From: JBQTGK01 sp052400665
GTDB lineage: Bacteria > Bacteroidota > Bacteroidia > Bacteroidales > Marinifilaceae
NCBI GenBank assembly: GCA_052400665.1
Contig: JBQTGK010000001.1
Direction: 5' to 3' (one strand)
Length of the DNA: 64,000 nucleotides
Below, one piece after another: positions 8,739 through 16,571 of this stretch. The notes under the pieces were generated by a model that saw only the letters and a program-made list of their open reading frames with translations, did no database searches and was not told where the DNA came from. The position numbers and the translations under genes were made by a program. The number at the start of each line of letters is the position of its first letter. Position 1 is the first letter of the stretch.

Positions 8739-10574
8739 TTATAACTGGCGAATAGCTCCTTTATCTGCTGATGAAACCAACTTTGAATAAGCTTGAAGTG
8801 CTTTCGACACTTTTCTTCCTCTTCCTCTTGGTGTAAATGCTTTATCGCCAAAGCTCTCTTCCTCTTTTCTTCTTGCTTCTAATTCTTTATTTGAAATACA
8901 AATATTTAGCGTTCTATTGGGAATACTAATTTCAATTTGATCTCCTTCTTTTATTAAAGCAATAGCACCTCCTGCTGCTGCTTCGGGCGATACATGCCCA
9001 ATTGATAATCCTGAAGTTCCTCCTGAAAAACGACCGTCGGTAATCAGAGCACATTTAGCCCCCAATCCCATGGCTTTTAAATAAGAAGTTGGATATAACA
9101 TTTCCTGCATTCCCGGTCCTCCGGATGGTCCTTCGTAACGAATTACCACAACATCACCAGCATTAACTTTTTTTGTTAAAATTGCTTCGCAAGCTTCTTT
9201 TTGCGACTGATATACTTTTGCTACTCCTTTAAAATTAAAGACCTCTTCGGCTACCCCTGCTGTTTTCACTACACAACCATCGGGAGCAATATTTCCGAAT
9301 AATACAGCCAATCCACCATCTTGTGTGTAGGCATTCTTCATATTACGAATGCAACCATTTTCTCTATCCCGATCTAAATCGGCATACTTTTCGTTCTGAG
9401 AAGCCAATTTTAGGTTACGTCCATTTTTCCCCGGAGCCGAATAATAATTCTCTAGAATTTTATCAGATACTTTATCAGAAAAAAGGTTACAATCCTGTAA
9501 AGCTGTTTTCAGGTTTGGATAATCAACACGATAGACCTCTGTATTTAATAAACCTCCATTTGCTAATTCCCCCAGAATACTCATAATTCCACCTGCTCGA
9601 TTTACATCTTCGATATAATATTTTGGAGAATTTGGAGCTACTTTACACAGATTAGGTGTTTTTCGTGATAACTCATCCATATCTTTCATGGTAAAATTCA
9701 CCTCTGCTTCGTTAGCAATTGCCAATAGGTGAAGTACAGTATTTGTAGATCCTCCCATTGCAATATCCAAGGTCATTGCATTTTTAAAAGCCTCGAAACT
9801 TGCTATAGATCTAGGTAAAACTTTATCGTCACCCTCTTTATAGTATTTGTTTGTGATATCAACAATACAAGCGGCTGCATCAATAAATAATTGATTACGA
9901 TTTTTGTGCGTAGCCAAAACAGTTCCATTGCCAGGTAATGCTAATCCTAAAGCTTCGTTTAAACAATTCATTGAATTTGCTGTAAACATTCCCGAACAAG
10001 ATCCGCAAGTTGGGCAAGCCGATTCTTCTATTTCCTGCATGCGTTCATCGCTTATGCTATCGTCGCCGGCTTTTACCATTGCATCCACCAAATCTAATCT
10101 CTCACCTTTCGATTCTCCTGCCTCCATTGGTCCTCCTGACACAAAAACAGCTGGAATATTTAAACGCATAGCTGCCATCATCATTCCCGGAGTAATTTTA
10201 TCACAATTGGAAATACAAATCATAGCATCAACCTTGTGTGCATTACATACATACTCAACGCTATCAGCAATCACATCTCTCGAAGGCAAAGAATACAGCA
10301 TACCATCGTGCCCCATGGCAATACCATCATCAATGGCAATTGTATTAAATTCAGCAGCAAAATATCCTGCTTTTTCAATTTCCTTTTTTACCATCTGACC
10401 AACATCTTTAAGATGAACATGTCCTGGCACAAACTGTGAAAATGAATTTACTACTGCAATAACAGGTTTACCAAACATTTCCTCTTTCATGCCATTGGCA
10501 CGCCAAAGACTTCTGGCTCCGGCCATTCTTCTTCCCTGAGTAGTTTGATTGCTTCTTAGTTGATTTTTATACAT
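8739..10574 (-). CDS. ilvD: Dihydroxy-acid dehydratase
   Basis: This Fe-S enzyme dehydrates the dihydroxy acids to 2-oxoisovalerate and 2-oxo-3-methylvalerate. The 611 residues carry the cluster-ligand regions ICISNCDKITPGM and CPTCGSCSGMFTANSMNCL, the catalytic RYEGPSGGPGM-like segment and DGRFSGGTSGLSIGHVSPEA. It is the first structural gene of the ilv-leu operon and is preceded by two tandem leader-peptide attenuators. The ATG at 10574 is preceded by about 70 nt after the second terminator. Confidence 0.97.
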   Translation of the reverse strand: MYKNQLRSNQTTQGRRMAGARSLWRANGMKEEMFGKPVIAVVNSFSQFVPGHVHLKDVGQMVKKEIEKAGYFAAEFNTIAIDDGIAMGHDGMLYSLPSRDVIADSVEYVCNAHKVDAMICISNCDKITPGMMMAAMRLNIPAVFVSGGPMEAGESKGERLDLVDAMVKAGDDSISDERMQEIEESACPTCGSCSGMFTANSMNCLNEALGLALPGNGTVLATHKNRNQLFIDAAACIVDITNKYYKEGDDKVLPRSIASFEAFKNAMTLDIAMGGSTNTVLHLLAIANEAEVNFTMKDMDELSRKTPNLCKVAPNSPKYYIEDVNRAGGIMSILGELANGGLLNTEVYRVDYPNLKTALQDCNLFSDKVSDKILENYYSAPGKNGRNLKLASQNEKYADLDRDRENGCIRNMKNAYTQDGGLAVLFGNIAPDGCVVKTAGVAEEVFNFKGVAKVYQSQKEACEAILTKKVNAGDVVVIRYEGPSGGPGMQEMLYPTSYLKAMGLGAKCALITDGRFSGGTSGLSIGHVSPEAAAGGAIALIKEGDQIEISIPNRTLNICISNKELEARRKEEESFGDKAFTPRGRGRKVSKALQAYSKLVSSADKGAIRQL

Positions 10575-10646
10575 TTTGGCTAATACATTAAATAGTTATT
10601 TTTTGTTTGTTTTCATTTATCTATCTCTTTTCAATAATAATTGAGA

Positions 10647-10682
10647 TAAAAAAAGCGCCCCTTCCATTAGGAAAGAGCGCTT
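10647..10682 (-). terminator. ilv attenuator terminator 2 (proximal to ilvD)
   Basis: On the minus strand AAGCGCTCTTTCC pairs over 13 positions, two of them G-U, with GGAAGGGGCGCTT around a TAAT loop, and a run of seven T follows. Its 5' arm segment TCTTTCCT is perfectly complementary to AGGAAAGA at 10720-10727 inside leader peptide 2, which would form the competing antiterminator. Confidence 0.9.
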
Positions 10683-10703
10683 ATAAATTCGTTTGTTGCG
10701 AAA

Positions 10704-10793
10704 TTATTGTTTTAGCACATCTTTCCTCACCGTCCTACTAATAATGACGATGGAAATAATAATGACGATAATGACTACCTTAAATGATAACAT
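10704..10793 (-). CDS. ilv leader peptide 2 (29 aa)
   Basis: The frame runs from ATG 10793-10791 to TAA 10706-10704. The peptide begins MLSFK, and residues 6-18 read VVIIVIIISIVII. Eight Ile, six Val and two Leu make up 16 of 29 residues. The frame lies between terminator 1 (10811-10839) and terminator 2 (10647-10682). The leader segment AGGAAAGA can pair with the 5' arm of terminator 2. A ribosome stalled in the Ile/Val run would therefore allow antitermination. The design is that of a classical ilv leader, although it lies second in a tandem pair. Confidence 0.85.
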   Translation of the reverse strand: MLSFKVVIIVIIISIVIISRTVRKDVLKQ

Positions 10794-10810
10794 ACAATAA
10801 CCTGATCAAC

Positions 10811-10839
10811 AAAAAAGCCTCTTCATTTGGAAGAGGCTT
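10811..10839 (-). terminator. ilv attenuator terminator 1 (distal)
   Basis: On the minus strand AAGCCTCTT pairs with AAGAGGCTT and a run of six T follows. The 5' arm segment AGCCTC is complementary to GAGGCT at 10883-10888, which overlaps the stop codon of leader peptide 1. Confidence 0.87.
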
Positions 10840-10880
10840 ATGATATTTTGTAAAATTAATTTCGTTTAATTTAAATATGC

Positions 10881-10949
10881 TCAGCCTCGATTCGTGTCCA
10901 GAAGGACGCGAATAATGACGTTAATAATAATGGCTGAATTAAATTGCAT
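10881..10949 (-). CDS. ilv leader peptide 1 (22 aa)
   Basis: The frame runs from ATG 10949-10947 to TGA 10883-10881. The peptide begins MQFNS, and residues 6-17 read AIIINVIIRVLL: five Ile, two Val and two Leu. Terminator 1 starts about 40 nt after the stop. The GAGGCT segment at the stop codon can pair with the AGCCTC arm of that terminator, so a ribosome stalled upstream would favour antitermination. A small GTCC/GGAC hairpin inside the frame could serve as a pause structure. Confidence 0.8.
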   Translation of the reverse strand: MQFNSAIIINVIIRVLLDTNRG

Positions 10950-10964
10950 ATTTTTTTTACTTGT

Positions 10965-11329
10965 TTGAATCTTTACAGATTCTTATTGTTTTTAACTTTG
11001 TCAACGAACATTTACAATCTCTCTTTCGATCCGATTACGCTAACAAATCTATATGACAAATGTATGTGAAAAAATCAATTATTTCCAATTCTTACGATTC
11101 CCAATAGCTTTTTAGATCTAAAAAAAATCTAAATAAGCAACCTATATATCTGCTAATCAGTATTTTTTATTTTAATAGACTTAACATTCAAATGTAATTT
11201 TCAATTCATAAAAATCTCACCAATTTTCATTGTTTTTTTTTATGCAAAGCATTGCAAAAACACAAGTTTCATTCAAATCTAATTTTTCCATTCAATTATT
11301 CAGCAAAAAAAAATTTTGATTTTTTATTG
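10965..11329. promoter_or_regulatory. Promoter region of the ilv-leu operon (otherwise non-coding)
   Basis: This AT-rich stretch lies upstream of leader 1 and holds no gene that I can support. Two minus-strand matches to the TAnnTTTG -7 element occur, TAGATTTG at 11051-11044 and TACATTTG at 11064-11057. The first would give a leader of about 90 nt before the first ATG. A -33 element is not clear for either. Confidence 0.45.
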
Positions 11330-11368
11330 AGAAAAGAGGCGTTGATCTCTATCAGATTCAAACGCCTC
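11330..11368 (-). terminator. Terminator of the YtxH/holin-like operon
   Basis: On the minus strand GAGGCGTT and AACGCCTC form an 8-bp stem around a long loop, followed by TTTTCTC. It lies just after the small gene at 11409-11645. Confidence 0.65.
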
Positions 11369-11408
11369 CATTTTGTATTTTACTATATTTATTCACAATA
11401 CTATATTT

Positions 11409-11645
11409 CTATTCTTCTAACTTTTGTTCCTGCCTACTTGGCTCTAAATTTGAGTTTCTCCAAATGAATCGAGTTACAAACTTAGCTATGTAACTGCCTA
11501 CATTATCCTTAATTATATTTTCGAGTCGATAACTATTTCTTGTATTTCGATAAAAATATTTTAGTTTATGATTTACCAACTCTTTTTCAAGGTATAAACG
11601 ATACCTCTCTCTTTCAATATCTTTAAGTGAATAATAACGCCTCAT
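11409..11645 (-). CDS. Small conserved basic protein of unknown function
   Basis: This is a 78-residue protein rich in Arg, Lys and Tyr, with a predicted N-terminal helix (SLKDIERERYRLYLEKELVNHKLKYF) and a C-terminal region that may be amphipathic. Bacteroidota often encode a short protein of this style next to a YtxH protein and a holin-like membrane protein. That is exactly the context here: it is the third gene of such a trio, 90 bp after the holin-like gene and ahead of a terminator. I infer a role in the same envelope-associated complex, but no biochemical function is known to me. I accept it as real on context and coding appearance. Confidence 0.6.
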   Translation of the reverse strand: MRRYYSLKDIERERYRLYLEKELVNHKLKYFYRNTRNSYRLENIIKDNVGSYIAKFVTRFIWRNSNLEPSRQEQKLEE

Positions 11646-11735
11646 TTGATCTCTTTTTGTTACAAAATTTAATAGTTATGAACTTTCACAATAAAATACA
11701 TTTCACAAACTCAAAGTTCGATTAATAAAAACAGT

Positions 11736-12098
11736 TTACTTTTCTGTTCTATCCTCTGCTTTGTATAAAAATCGATGAAAATACTTAATCAGCGGACGCT
11801 CTAATAATGGAGCTCTTAGCAAATAGATGATTAACAACAAAAGCAAGAAAAACAGAGCCACTAAAAAGTAAGCCAAAACATCGTTTTCAAGAATATTTCC
11901 AAGCCACATAGCAGCCGAAAATCCCATAAAAATAGATACAAGCATAAATAATACAAGAAATATTGCGGCAAAAGAAATTGCAATAACAAGTCTTATTAAT
12001 TTTTCGAAACCTGCAAACTTGTAATATTCCACATTGGCATCGAAATATTCTACCAATAACTCTTTTAGCTGCCTGAATTGTTCTGTAATTTTTTCCAA
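11736..12098 (-). CDS. Phage-holin-superfamily-III-like (YqjE/Actinobacterial holin type) membrane protein
   Basis: The 120 residues have two hydrophobic segments, about 35-60 (LVIAISFAAIFLVLFMLVSIFMGFSA) and about 73-93 (VLAYFLVALFFLLLLLIIYLL), joined by a short turn. The N-terminus is soluble and helical and the C-terminus is basic. This matches the small two-helix family annotated as phage holin family or YqjE-like proteins, which in Bacteroidota occur beside YtxH and have no known phage role. The upstream neighbour is a YtxH protein and the downstream neighbour a small basic protein, so these three probably form one operon linked to envelope or general stress. Confidence 0.75.
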   Translation of the reverse strand: MEKITEQFRQLKELLVEYFDANVEYYKFAGFEKLIRLVIAISFAAIFLVLFMLVSIFMGFSAAMWLGNILENDVLAYFLVALFFLLLLLIIYLLRAPLLERPLIKYFHRFLYKAEDRTEK

Positions 12099-12158
12099 TT
12101 ATTTTTTATTTTAGTACACTGTTTTAAACCAATCTAACTCATTTATACTATCTAAAAA

Positions 12159-12425
12159 CTATACTAACTCCTCTTTTTCCTTTTCAGATTTTCTAAAGTC
12201 AGACAATTTTTTTTCAAGCTCTACAATAAGTTCGTCCATCTTTGTACGCATTTTCTCAACACTTTTGTCAAAGGCATCATCTAATTCATCTACCTTTTTT
12301 TTCGCTGTCTCTTTTACCTTTTTACGAGTTACTTCCCCTTTATCAGGAGCATACATAACCCCTAATCCAATACCAATAGCACAACCCGCTAACACACCTG
12401 CAATAATTCCTCCTGTACTTGACAT
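12159..12425 (-). CDS. YtxH-domain protein
   Basis: The 88 residues begin with a glycine-rich hydrophobic segment (GGIIAGVLAGCAIGIGLGVMYAP, about 5-27), followed by DKGEVTRKKVKETAKKKVDEL and a charged coiled-coil tail. This is the YtxH layout: one membrane anchor and an amphipathic helix. Members are linked to general stress, without a defined activity. It is the first gene of the trio ending at 11409. Confidence 0.85.
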   Translation of the reverse strand: MSSTGGIIAGVLAGCAIGIGLGVMYAPDKGEVTRKKVKETAKKKVDELDDAFDKSVEKMRTKMDELIVELEKKLSDFRKSEKEKEELV

Positions 12426-12601
12426 ATCGTATAATTTTTAAATGAAACAATAAAATAAGAATATAATAATCTGAAGTGTAACACTTTATATCAAGTTAAG
12501 AAATTTACAGGCATGAGTCAATTTTTTTTATCGGCTAATGATAATTTTTCAATTTATTTTATCTTTTTAAATAATTAAAAGCATCATACAATTACATACA
12601 A

Positions 12602-12636
12602 AAAGAGTCAATATCATAATGATATTGACTCTTTTA
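12602..12636. terminator. Strong palindromic terminator
   Basis: AAAAGAGTCAATATCA and its complement flank a 3-nt centre, with A and T tracts on both sides. It can serve the minus-strand gene ending at 12658. Confidence 0.8.
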
Positions 12637-12657
12637 AAAATTTTAAATCAAAAAAAA

Positions 12658-13044
12658 TTAATGAGTACAACTATGTCCATCTTCGTGGGTATGACTGCAA
12701 GAAGAACCACTATCGCTTACTTGTCCATCAACAAATAATTTTACTACCTCCTGAGCAGTTCCTGAACAACCACGAATTACTTCAATTCCATTTTGATTCA
12801 GGACATTAATAGCTCCATTCCCAATTCCGCCTGCAAGCATAACTTTTACACCTGCCTCGGCCAAAACAGATGCAATATTCGACTTGCAACCACACCCTTG
12901 TGGCGAATCCATTCTTTCTGCATCAACAATTTCATTGGTTTCGGAAATTGTATAAATATTATAAAACTCACAATGACCAAAATGACCATCGATTTGATTA
13001 CTGCCTGTAACGGGAACTGCTATTTTCATTTTACTAGATTTCAT
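12658..13044 (-). CDS. NifX/NifB-C-terminal-type (dinitrogenase Fe-Mo cofactor family) protein
   Basis: The 128 residues match the NifX/NafY fold: KIAVPVTGSNQIDGHFGHCEFYNIYTI, then VLAEAGVKVMLAGGIGNGAINVLNQNGIEVIRG. The central GCGCKSN and a C-terminal Cys/His-rich tail (SSCSHTHEDGHSCTH) could bind metal. Members outside nitrogen fixation are found in many anaerobes and are thought to carry Fe-S or Mo-Fe clusters. No nif genes are nearby. The gene stands alone between a strong terminator and a promoter-like TATTTTTG at 13080-13073. Confidence 0.85.
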   Translation of the reverse strand: MKSSKMKIAVPVTGSNQIDGHFGHCEFYNIYTISETNEIVDAERMDSPQGCGCKSNIASVLAEAGVKVMLAGGIGNGAINVLNQNGIEVIRGCSGTAQEVVKLFVDGQVSDSGSSCSHTHEDGHSCTH

Positions 13045-13072
13045 GATTGATAGAACTGATTTTTTATTTTTT

Positions 13073-13080
13073 CAAAAATA
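13073..13080 (-). promoter_or_regulatory. Possible -7 element of the NifX-like gene
   Basis: It reads TATTTTTG on the minus strand, fitting TAnnTTTG, about 30 nt upstream of the ATG at 13044. No clear -33 box is seen. Confidence 0.35.
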
Positions 13081-13161
13081 AAAAAACAATAATGATAAGA
13101 CTGAATTTTGATTCTCAGAATAGTTCCAAATAAGGAATGGTCAATTCGTTAAATACAACCA

Positions 13162-13260
13162 TTAAGCAAATGCTTCTTGCCCAACTTTAGTTTTTCCATA
13201 TTCTTCACGCAATGTTTTTATTGCAACAAGCCTAAGTGCTTCCTTTATAAAATCAATAAT
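13162..13260 (-). pseudogene. Possible gene remnant (about 30 codons, no start)
   Basis: One minus-strand frame is open from just after a TAG at 13263-13261 to a TAA at 13164-13162. Its translation, beginning DFIKEALRLVAIKTLREEY and ending in VGQEAFA, has coding-like composition: charged amphipathic residues and a natural end. There is no ATG, GTG or TTG start. It could be the tail of a lost gene, for example a small regulator or antitoxin, or chance. I cannot name a family. Confidence 0.25.
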
Positions 13261-13311
13261 CTATTTTCAAAAACAAATCTATCAATCGCCTAGTATTAGT
13301 TTTCCCAATAT

Positions 13312-13956
13312 TTATTTCAGTTGTTGTCCCAATTCAACTCCTAATTCAAATGCTTTATCCATCGTCTCATTTTGCTTTTTTACAGCTCCTTTTTCAAATG
13401 AATTAAATATTGGAATAGTTCCAACAATATCAAAACCTAAAGCTTCCATAGGCCTTTGCATTGCCTCAATAGCAAATCCCAAATCTTCTAAACTTTCTTG
13501 CTCACAAACAGCAGCAATTACAACTTTTCGATTTTGATTTGCCAAATTGGAACTCCATTTTCGTGGTCTTGTATTATTGTCAAATTCATAAAAACAATAC
13601 AGACGATCGATAAAAGCTTTCATCCACGAAGTTATATTGTAATTATGGACTGGAGAAACTAAAACTAATCCTTTCGAATCAATAATACTTGGATACAAAA
13701 CTGACATTCCATCTTGGAGCATTGTACAGATTTTATCCTTTCTACACTTTTCACAACCAATACATCCACTAAAATCTATACCCTTAAGACTTACACTTTC
13801 TGTTGGAATGCTCTCAGATTTCAATCCTGAAACAATTTGCTTCAGGATAATATCTGTATTTCCTCCTTTTCGTGGACTACCCGAAATGGCTAAAACTTGC
13901 TGAAGTGGATTTTCAATCTCTCTGGCTTTCTTTATAAGCTCCTCAAAATATGTCAT
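13312..13956 (-). CDS. Flavodoxin-fold NAD(P)H-dependent oxidoreductase with a cysteine cluster
   Basis: The 214 residues resemble the iron-sulfur-flavoprotein/NADPH-dependent FMN reductase family. The FMN phosphate loop ISGSPRKGGNTD lies at about residues 24-35. The cysteine group GCIGCEKCRKDKIC follows at 64-77 (Cys 65, 68, 71, 77), which could hold a 4Fe-4S cluster. The flavin-binding VSPVHNYNITSWMKAFIDR follows. Such proteins are electron carriers or quinone/flavin reductases in anaerobes. It follows hypD in the same direction after about 150 bp, but a functional link to hydroxyproline metabolism is only a guess. Confidence 0.85.
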   Translation of the reverse strand: MTYFEELIKKAREIENPLQQVLAISGSPRKGGNTDIILKQIVSGLKSESIPTESVSLKGIDFSGCIGCEKCRKDKICTMLQDGMSVLYPSIIDSKGLVLVSPVHNYNITSWMKAFIDRLYCFYEFDNNTRPRKWSSNLANQNRKVVIAAVCEQESLEDLGFAIEAMQRPMEALGFDIVGTIPIFNSFEKGAVKKQNETMDKAFELGVELGQQLK

Positions 13957-14103
13957 ATTTCCTTATTCTATTTTGTTTAAAACTACACTCCTTTTCAGGA
14001 ATTCAATTCTTACCCCCCAATTCCTCTACCGTTTTAAGTCTTGACGCAAAAATATTAAATTCTTAACCAGAAAGAGATAAATAATGGCTATTCGTTTCCT
14101 TTC

Positions 14104-16482
14104 TTAAAAATCTTTATGCTCGTTTCTTTGAATAATTTCATTTTGTAGATCTTCTCCTAAATCATTAAAATAATCGCTGTAACCAGCCACCCGAACAATT
14201 AGATCTTTGTAATTCTCCGGGTGTTTTTGAGCGTCTCTTAAAGTATCTGCACTCACCACATTAAACTGAATGTGATGTCCGTCCATCCGAAAATAGGAAC
14301 GCACCAAATTCATTACTTGCCTAATTCCTGCTTCATTATCCATAAAAGAAGGACTAAATTTTTGATTCAGCAAGGTTCCCCCTGTTCGTAAATGATCAAT
14401 TTTAGATGCTGATTTTACCACCGCAGTTGGTCCTTGTGTATCGGCTCCCTGAAATGGAGATATTCCTTCGGACAATGGCTTTTCGGCCATACGACCATCT
14501 GCCGATGCACCCATTACATTTCCAAAATAAACATGACAAGTTGTTGGTAACATGTTTATTCTAAAAACACCACCTTTTGCTGTAGGTCTCCCATTTATCG
14601 CCGAATAGAAGGTTTCGAATATTGCAATTGCCTCATTATCGGCATAATCATCGTCGTTACCATACTTTGGAGTATTGTAAATCAAATTACTTCTCAGTTC
14701 ATCGTAATCTTCAAAATTCTGATCGATAGCATATTTCAGTTCTGGCAGACTAAGATTTTTATGATCGAAAACCTGATACTTAATTGCCGAAAACATATCT
14801 GTCAAACTTCCCAAGCCAACTCCCTGAATATAGCTTGTATTGTAGCGAGCTCCTCCTGCATTGTAATCTTTTCCTTTCGAGATACAATCTTCAAGCAAAA
14901 CCGATAAAAATGGAACAGGCAAATAATTGGCATACAAGCGCTCAATCACATTATTTCCTCGAATTTTGATATCCGCAAAGTAATTGACCTGCTTTTGCCA
15001 GGCAGTAAAAACATCTTGATAAGAACTAAAACTTTCAATCTTACCTGTTTCCAAACCAATTTGTTTCTTTGTTCGAGGATCGAAACCATTGTTCATTGTC
15101 AATTCCAAAATCTTAGCCAAATTAAAATAACCACTCAGCGAATAATTCTCGGTTCCAAAAGCCCCAGTTTCTACACAGCCACTGCACCCGCCGTTACGAG
15201 CATCTTCAATACTTTTTCCCTGTCGAAGCATTTCCTGAATAATTGCATCGGTATTAAATATAGATGGTTGTCCGAAACCGGTTTTTAAAATCTTTAAAGT
15301 GCGCTTAATAAAACGATCTGGATTTTTCTTGCTAAGCTGAATCATTGAACTTGGTTGCAACAATCGCATTTCTTCAATCACATCCAAAAGCACATAAGAC
15401 ATGTCATTCACAGCATCTGAACCATTTTCCTTTAAACCTCCCAAATTAATTAGGCAAAAATCGGTATACGTATTACTTTCTTGTGCAGTAACGCCCATTT
15501 TTGGTGGTGCCGGATGATTGTTGAATTTTATCCAAAACGCCTGAAGCAATTCGTACATATCCTCTTTCGATAGCTTATTGCTTAAAACTTCTTTCTCATA
15601 AAAAGGCTGTAAATGCTGATCTAACCTTCCTGGATTAAAGGAATCCCATGGATTTAATTCGGTAATTACACCCAAATGAATGAACCAATAATGCTGCAAT
15701 GCTTCGTGAAACGTTTCGGGAGCATGAGCAGGAACCTTGCGACAAACTCTTGCCATTTGTTCCAATTCTATTTTGCGCTTTGCATCTTTTTCCAACTTAG
15801 CCAATCCCTCCAATTCTTCGGCATGACGATTCGCAAACAGAATAATTCCATCGCAAGTAATTGCCATTGCTTTAAGCTCTTCTTGCTTTTCGTATGCTTG
15901 AGGATCTTCGAAAAAATCCAATTGATCAATAGCTGTTTGAATTTCCTTTTTTACATCCAGAAATCCCTTTTGGAACATTTTTTTCCCTAAAACAGTATGT
16001 CCAGGTGCACGTTGCTCCTGAAATTCGGTAAATATTCCCGCTCCATAAGCATCTAACCATTCCAGAGTCATGTTGGAGATTAATCGATCGCGATTCGTTT
16101 TACCTTTCCAAAATGGAATGATAATGTCTTTATAAATCGTTCTGGTTTCCTCATCAACATGAAAAGATACCTTTTCGCGATCGTTCAAAATCTGTAAATC
16201 ATCCAAAGAATGGATGCAGATTTCGGGAAAGGTTGGACAAGCTTTTGGTGCTGGTCCGCGCTCTCCAACAATCAATTCGTTGTCATTTATGCAAATTTTC
16301 TTGTTGGCAAATAGGTATTTAAAAGACAAAGCTCTTTTAACTGGCGTTGATACCATTTGTGCTTCATCTGATTTATAAAATTCTGTCGTTAACAATGCTC
16401 TTTCTGGGGATATGCTGTTAATGGCATTTATACTTTGATCGCGTAATTGTTTTATTCTTTTGTTCATCTTTTTAAGCATCAA
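14104..16482 (-). CDS. hypD: trans-4-hydroxy-L-proline dehydratase (glycyl radical enzyme)
   Basis: This 792-residue enzyme of the pyruvate-formate-lyase superfamily dehydrates trans-4-hydroxy-L-proline to pyrroline-5-carboxylate under anoxic conditions. The glycyl radical loop RVAGYSDYF (Gly767) is at the C-terminus, and the thiyl cysteine is in GGCSGCVETG (Cys436, Glu438). Active-site residues recalled for the Clostridioides difficile enzyme (Asp278, Ser334, Phe340, Cys434, Glu436, Thr645, Gly765) all reappear here at +2: Asp280, Ser336, Phe342, Cys436, Glu438, Thr647 and Gly767. That agreement separates it from the choline, glycerol and propanediol lyases. The activase gene lies 89 bp upstream. 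A pyrroline-5-carboxylate reductase is needed to complete conversion to proline and is not in this window. The N-terminus MMLKKM leaves the exact start open by a few codons. Confidence 0.9.
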   Translation of the reverse strand: MMLKKMNKRIKQLRDQSINAINSISPERALLTTEFYKSDEAQMVSTPVKRALSFKYLFANKKICINDNELIVGERGPAPKACPTFPEICIHSLDDLQILNDREKVSFHVDEETRTIYKDIIIPFWKGKTNRDRLISNMTLEWLDAYGAGIFTEFQEQRAPGHTVLGKKMFQKGFLDVKKEIQTAIDQLDFFEDPQAYEKQEELKAMAITCDGIILFANRHAEELEGLAKLEKDAKRKIELEQMARVCRKVPAHAPETFHEALQHYWFIHLGVITELNPWDSFNPGRLDQHLQPFYEKEVLSNKLSKEDMYELLQAFWIKFNNHPAPPKMGVTAQESNTYTDFCLINLGGLKENGSDAVNDMSYVLLDVIEEMRLLQPSSMIQLSKKNPDRFIKRTLKILKTGFGQPSIFNTDAIIQEMLRQGKSIEDARNGGCSGCVETGAFGTENYSLSGYFNLAKILELTMNNGFDPRTKKQIGLETGKIESFSSYQDVFTAWQKQVNYFADIKIRGNNVIERLYANYLPVPFLSVLLEDCISKGKDYNAGGARYNTSYIQGVGLGSLTDMFSAIKYQVFDHKNLSLPELKYAIDQNFEDYDELRSNLIYNTPKYGNDDDYADNEAIAIFETFYSAINGRPTAKGGVFRINMLPTTCHVYFGNVMGASADGRMAEKPLSEGISPFQGADTQGPTAVVKSASKIDHLRTGGTLLNQKFSPSFMDNEAGIRQVMNLVRSYFRMDGHHIQFNVVSADTLRDAQKHPENYKDLIVRVAGYSDYFNDLGEDLQNEIIQRNEHKDF

Positions 16483-16571
16483 ATAGAAAGTAATAAGTCC
16501 AAAGTTGATTTACTTCTTCAAAAATTCTTTCGTTTATTATTAATTGATAACTGTTCTTTGTTAACTAAATT

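Noticed and set aside
8585..8851. An 88-codon frame covering the ilvB-ilvD junction
   Set aside because: It overlaps the ends of two secure genes in another frame and is Lys/Glu-rich by chance of AT-rich sequence; no family features.
11252..11467. A 71-codon plus-strand frame near the YtxH-trio terminator
   Set aside because: It overlaps the small minus-strand gene and the terminator, and its Phe/Ile/Tyr-rich content is what random AT-rich DNA gives.
11736..12098. The holin-like gene as evidence of a prophage
   Set aside because: No integrase, capsid, tail, lysin or att-like repeats are visible, and the YtxH neighbourhood is the normal chromosomal one.
13073..13080. Further TAnnTTTG matches throughout the AT-rich intergenic regions
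   Set aside because: They occur often by chance. I listed only those at a sensible distance from a start codon and gave them low confidence.
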